In this document: positions 33,781 through 37,827 of the stretch, piece by piece
How the letters are laid out: the number at the start of each line of letters is the position of its first letter
How positions within the stretch are numbered: the stretch's first letter is position 1
DNA from: Hyphochytrium catenoides
Taxonomy: Eukaryota > Sar > Hyphochytriomycetes > Hyphochytriales > Hyphochytriaceae
Length of the DNA stretch: 37,827 nucleotides
NCBI GenBank assembly: GCA_900088475.1
Contig: FLMG01003259.1
Span: 4,026-41,852, forward strand
Direction: 5' to 3'
Made by a program: the position numbers and the translations under genes
The notes under the pieces: model-generated
What the model saw: only the letters and a program-made list of their open reading frames with translations
Database searches by the model: none
Told to the model about the DNA's origin: nothing

Positions 33781-36700
33781 TTAGTGTTCTGGAAAGATCT
33801 CTATGTAGCGACTATACATCCGCTGCCCGTTGAGCTCTCGTGCTGCCCTCTGAGCCTCCTCATAGGTATAGAAGCCAGCCCAGCCCTGCATTGGTGGACG
33901 CGAAATATAGTGTTAGAGGCTGAGCACGGTAAGGAGTGCTCGCATCAAGTAGGCACCTGAGCGCCAATACGCATGTCACACATAAGGCAGGATCATAAGG
34001 GCAGCTGAAGGAGCCCACAAAGTGAGCGGCTGTGTAAACTCACCTCTCCACTAGGCCTGCCATCCAAGCCTTGGGCGATGGTGATGGAATCTGGCACCAC
34101 TGAATACCCCCTGAGAAAAGAAAGGATATCCTGCTCGGTGGCGCGGTAAGGCAGTCCTCTCATCTTGATGTGGTATAGTTTTCCGCTATACGCAGACTGG
34201 CCAGAGCTCACGCCATAGCCCTGGGTGGCTGTGCCAGACATGTAAGACATGTCGGTCCCATACCCTTGCTGAGTGCCATAGGTACCAGCGCTCGACATGC
34301 CATAACCACTAGAAGGTAAGGTTGGTCAGCTTAAGAGAAGAGTGATGAGGAAAGTGATGGAGTCACCAGGAAGCTCATTAAACAAGTACTATAACTTAGG
34401 CCCAACTCCACAACTACTGCCTCCGTTGTGAGCAGTTTTACTTTTGGGCGGGGGTGATTGGTGTGCTCCGAAAGGAGGCAGTGTCAATGCTACCTCATTG
34501 AAGGCCTTATCATCCACAGAGCCACCACGAAAAAGACCAGTAAAGCAGAAAATAAATGAGGACCTTACCTGGAGTCATAGCCGCGAGAGGCCTGCATTCC
34601 ATAGGAAGAGTAGCCTGAAGCGTCATATCCGCCAGAGCCACCACCTCCATACCCTCCTCCGCCTCCTCCTCTACCCCCTCTGTACCCGCCATAGGGTCGA
34701 TCGTAATATCTCTCCCTTTCGTATGGAGGGTAGTCGTTGAATCTTCCCCTACCTCTCCCTCCTCGCCCAAAATAAAAGTCTCCTCTTCCACGTCCACCCC
34801 TTCCAAACGGTGGCCCACCCCACGGGTCACCACGGAACGGGAATCGAGGTCGCTCACCAAAGGAAGAAGTGCTCAGATCAATTCTGCCCCCTCCATCAAC
34901 CCCGAGCGCCCTCATCATCTCTCTCCGAGGAACGCGGAACAGCTCGATATATCTGGTCCCAATTGCCGCTCTCTGTTTTGCCATTGCCTTCTCCGCAATC
35001 TACACAGCACACCCAGTTTCAGTCCCAGCCCATCACGCAAAGTAAGTCTAAGCAACAGGAAGACCAAAGCGAAAGCCATACAACAAAGGAACACTGTCTG
35101 TCTTTCCCCACCTCCTCTGATGAGAACTCAACGAAGCCCTCCCCTGATGGTCGGTTCTCTCTCAAATATTTGATCCCAACGCCATTCTCCACGATCTCTG
35201 AACTTAAAGGGTCAAAGAAGTCCCTGATGGCCTGCCTCGTGCAGTCAAACGGCAGCCCCCGCAACTTTATACAGCACTTTGCGTCCAGATCCCCATGCAA
35301 CATTCCCTGCGTGGGCACTTGTGCCTCTGAGCGATGAAGTATCTCCTCCATCTCACCCTTGGAGCTCCGGAACAGCTCGATGTACCGGGACCCTATTCTC
35401 TCTCCAAACTTCTTGATTGCCTCCCCAGCCAGTTCTTCTGATTTAAACTCCACGAAAGCCTCACCTGAACGGCGTAACGTAGAGCGCCAACTTAGATTTC
35501 TAATAGTATTTGGAACCCACACGGTTTACAAAGGACTCACCCGAAGGCCTTCCATCAGCGCTGTAGGCTCTATGAATAGAGTTCTCATCCACATGGAGGC
35601 CGGCAAAGAACTGCTTGATATCCTGAACGGTGCAGTGATACGGTAGGCCCCTCATTTTAACAATACCCTAGAAAACGCGCGGTTAGCAGGGTGCAGACGC
35701 GTCGTTGGTAAGCGTAGGTGTGTTTGTACCTCATAACGGCTGTGCAAGTTCTGATTCGCCGTTGGAACCAACAGCTTGCTAGAGTTCTCAATGGCCGCTT
35801 TCATTTCCTCTTCTGTTGCAGGAAAGACTTCGATGTAGCGTCGGCCCATCATTCTCCTATGTCGCTTTAGACCTTCCTCAGCATCCGATACACTAGCGCA
35901 CTTGACATACGCTTCCCCATTTGGCCGTCCTTGGAAATTTCTGGCAATGAAGATGCCCGCGAAGGGATCTAGCGCCATTCCTTTGGTGAAAATTCTGATG
36001 TCCTCCTCTGTAACCTCCCAGGGCAGACCTCTCAAGCGAAGGAAAATGCCACCCCCGCCACTTGGGATGGAGGAGGAAGTGGTCGCGGAAACGCCAGCGT
36101 TCGTGGTATCAGAAAGGGACATGCTTTGGTTTTCGGTGCTGGCGGAAGGAGCCGCAGCCTCCACCCCATTGCTCTCACCGTCAGTCATGGCGACAATAAT
36201 CGGATTCACGAAGGTATGTCCTGCAGGACCCGTGAGACCGGTACACGCTGCTGCCCAGCCTTAATAAAGAGCTTTGCTTACCTTGCGTGCAGAGGTAGGA
36301 GACGAGCTGGGCGATCGTACGGCACGTCTGAGACCCATGTCCAGCTTCTTCGACGAAGCCAATGCCAGCAACCTCAGCACAAGCTTTAAGAGACGTGTAC
36401 GCCTTGCTCCCACTAACCGTCGAGTACTCGGTAGTGATGTCGAATACTCGTTCGAAGTGTGCCTGTAGATTCACGTCCTTCTCCAAAGCCAGATCATAGA
36501 AAAAGTGCTTGAATCTCTGCAACGAAGAGGTAATAAGGCAGAACGAGTGCCCTTTGGATACGAACGTCTCATAGACGTATCGGTCAAACTAGTGAAGAAT
36601 AACAAGCATTAGGTTAGCGTTGTCTGACCCATTCCTGCAAGTATCTACCCACCTGTTGTATGGCTTCGTGGAGGGTGACTCCATCCTCTAAGGCTGACAC

Positions 36701-36913
36701 AGACAGCCCCGTGCCAGCAAGCATACCATCGGTAAGTTCTTCATAAAAACTGGGCTGGATGTAAACTTGGTTCTCATCAAGAGGGATGGAGTCACGGAGG
36801 TCGTAAGTCAGCCAGCATAGTTCGGCGATCTCCTCAATCTTGTCCAAATCAGGCTTTGCAAGCCCAGCCGTGGTCACCTCAAAGCATACCAGGTAATCAA
36901 ACGCTGTCATCAT
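33781..36913 (-). CDS. ESRP/Fusilli-like RNA-binding protein: pseudo-exonuclease domain plus four quasi-RRMs
   Basis: Predicted exons 36653-36913, 36282-36588, 35730-36220, 35541-35667, 35112-35464, 34569-34999, 34044-34308 and 33781-33885 total 2,340 nt (779 residues), all phases matching. ATG 36913 gives MMTAFDYLVCFEVTTAG, matching the start and spacing of ESRP N-termini. Residues about 1-190 follow a DEDDh-exonuclease fold, but the first catalytic Asp is Cys (VCFEVTT) and the final motif reads GHGSQTCRTIAQL without its Asp, so it is probably inactive. Quasi-RRMs of hnRNP F/H/ESRP type: RRM1 about 248-325 (LRGLPWEVTEEDI, GRRYIEVFPA), RRM2 about 355-430 (MRGLPYHCTVQDI, GSRYIELF), RRM3 about 460-540 (LRGLPFDCTRQAI, GTRYIELF), RRM4 about 700-779 (MRGLPYRATEQDI, SRYIEIFPEH). 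Between RRM3 and RRM4 lies an RGG/GY-rich segment (about 560-690). Likely a nuclear splicing regulator binding G-rich RNA. The internal ATG at 36188 could start an RRM-only form. Confidence 0.85.
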
Positions 36914-37827
36914 AGTACGTAAGTCCAAGGCACTCGTATCATCTATCACTTGGACAGCCTACCTTTCTTGACCTTCATCATGCAACAGGAGGTCGGCCCA
37001 AAAGGCGCCTATTCTAGAGACCAGAATCAAAACCCACAGCGGGAAGATATAGTAGGAACACCGAGCACGGACCCTACGTTTCAGGGAGGCTCTCGTACGG
37101 CCCAAAGCTGGCCGTCTTTGGCAGAATGCAGCTGGATCTGCACACTGGATGGGCGAGTTTTGTAAGGCTCGCTATGTGGCAAGATTTTTGAAGACTTTCA
37201 GCATAGAGCTTCAAATCAGTCTCAACCCCAGTTCCAGACGGCAAAGAAACGAGAGGTGGCGCTGGTTCCTCACAGAACACACAGAAAGCGAGTGGATACT
37301 CCTCACTCTTCGAACTCTGAGCTCCTCCAGGAGTAGTTGTAGACTTTATTACTGATTACTCATTACATTGTCCATATGATAATCGGGTATTTCGAAAATC
37401 CAGAGGTATTGGAATTGATATCGATCTACTGGAGGAGATCTGATAAGCAAAGATGAAACGACACCATGGAAGATGCTCAATCAACTTCACACTTTGCTGC
37501 CTCCGTCTAATCAGCGCCGCCGCTGATCGAAGGAGCTGTCAGCTGTCACGGCCAAGAGAGCCAGACCGGCAGCATCCTAGGACAAGATGCCGAAGAGATA
37601 GGATAGCACGTCTATGAGCTATCAGATATCCAGCTCTTCCTCATACCGCAGAAAGGCATCTGGGTGAGTGAGAACTAAGGCGCAGAAATAAGCACGAAGG
37701 GTCATTGGGGTCATTCAAGGATTCTGAGTCCATCTATAGTGGCTCCCTCCATCCTTACCCGCTAGACGAATACCTGAGCGACTGGACATTGCTGAACGAA
37801 ACGATCTAGGGTGGGCGGGCAGGATGG
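36914..37827. other. Right-end region upstream of the ESRP-like gene
   Basis: About 900 bp. One minus-strand open stretch, about 37350 down to stop TAG 37074-37076, has a coding look and several cysteines (AFCVFCEEPAPPLVSLPSGT; KLAHPVCRSSCILPK) but no ATG start. It may be the last exon of a gene lying mostly outside the window. It does not join in frame to the ESRP-like exons. I see nothing else here. Confidence 0.35.

Noticed and set aside
1-37827. CRISPR arrays, insertion sequences, tRNA or rRNA genes, bacterial operons
   Set aside because: No regularly spaced repeats with spacers, no transposase, reverse transcriptase or terminal repeats, and no tRNA A/B-box pair or rRNA segment noticed. 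Spliced genes exclude a bacterial origin.

Overview
The window is nuclear DNA from an intron-rich, compact eukaryotic genome. Nearly every gene I could reconstruct is split by GT...AG introns, many only about 55-70 nt long and others 100-300 nt. Coding exons keep phase across all the junctions I checked. The products are eukaryote-specific: a 26S proteasome lid subunit, a TRiC/CCT chaperonin subunit, an ER-Golgi L-type lectin, a BLOC-1/BORC-type snapin and a multi-RRM splicing factor. Short introns, high gene density and many GA/CT microsatellites suggest a microbial eukaryote (protist or alga). I cannot name the lineage from sequence alone. All exon boundaries are my hand predictions from splice signals, phase and family similarity.

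Layout. 981-3091 (-): proteasome lid subunit Rpn7/PSMD6, 11 exons. 3896-6650 (+): CCT epsilon (CCT5), 8 exons, divergent from Rpn7. 6986-7924 (-): single-exon SPFH/band-7 membrane protein. 8702-10650 (-): 4-exon coiled-coil protein with a KEN-box-like motif. 10970-11280: long CT-rich tract between divergent genes. 11551-13153 (+): snapin-like protein. 14154-25776 (-), probably extending to 27374: a very large coiled-coil protein of about 3,500 residues with a 77-residue tandem repeat. 28358-28594 (+): possible small membrane protein. 28839-30379 (-): L-type lectin (ERGIC-53/VIP36 family), 6 exons. 31305-32627 (-): C2-domain protein ending in a chitin-binding-like module. 33781-36913 (-): RNA-binding protein with the layout of ESRP/Fusilli, namely an N-terminal degenerate DEDDh exonuclease-like domain followed by four quasi-RRMs.

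The genes do not form one pathway. Proteostasis (Rpn7, CCT5), endomembrane traffic (lectin, snapin, perhaps the C2 protein), cytoskeletal or scaffold coiled coils, and RNA processing (ESRP-like) are mixed, as is usual in eukaryotes. The most noteworthy item is the ESRP-like gene. Its exonuclease-like exons and its RRM exons look like two neighbouring genes until one 61-nt intron is recognised that joins them in frame. Next are the C2/chitin-binding fusion and the giant coiled-coil protein with exactly eleven-heptad repeats.
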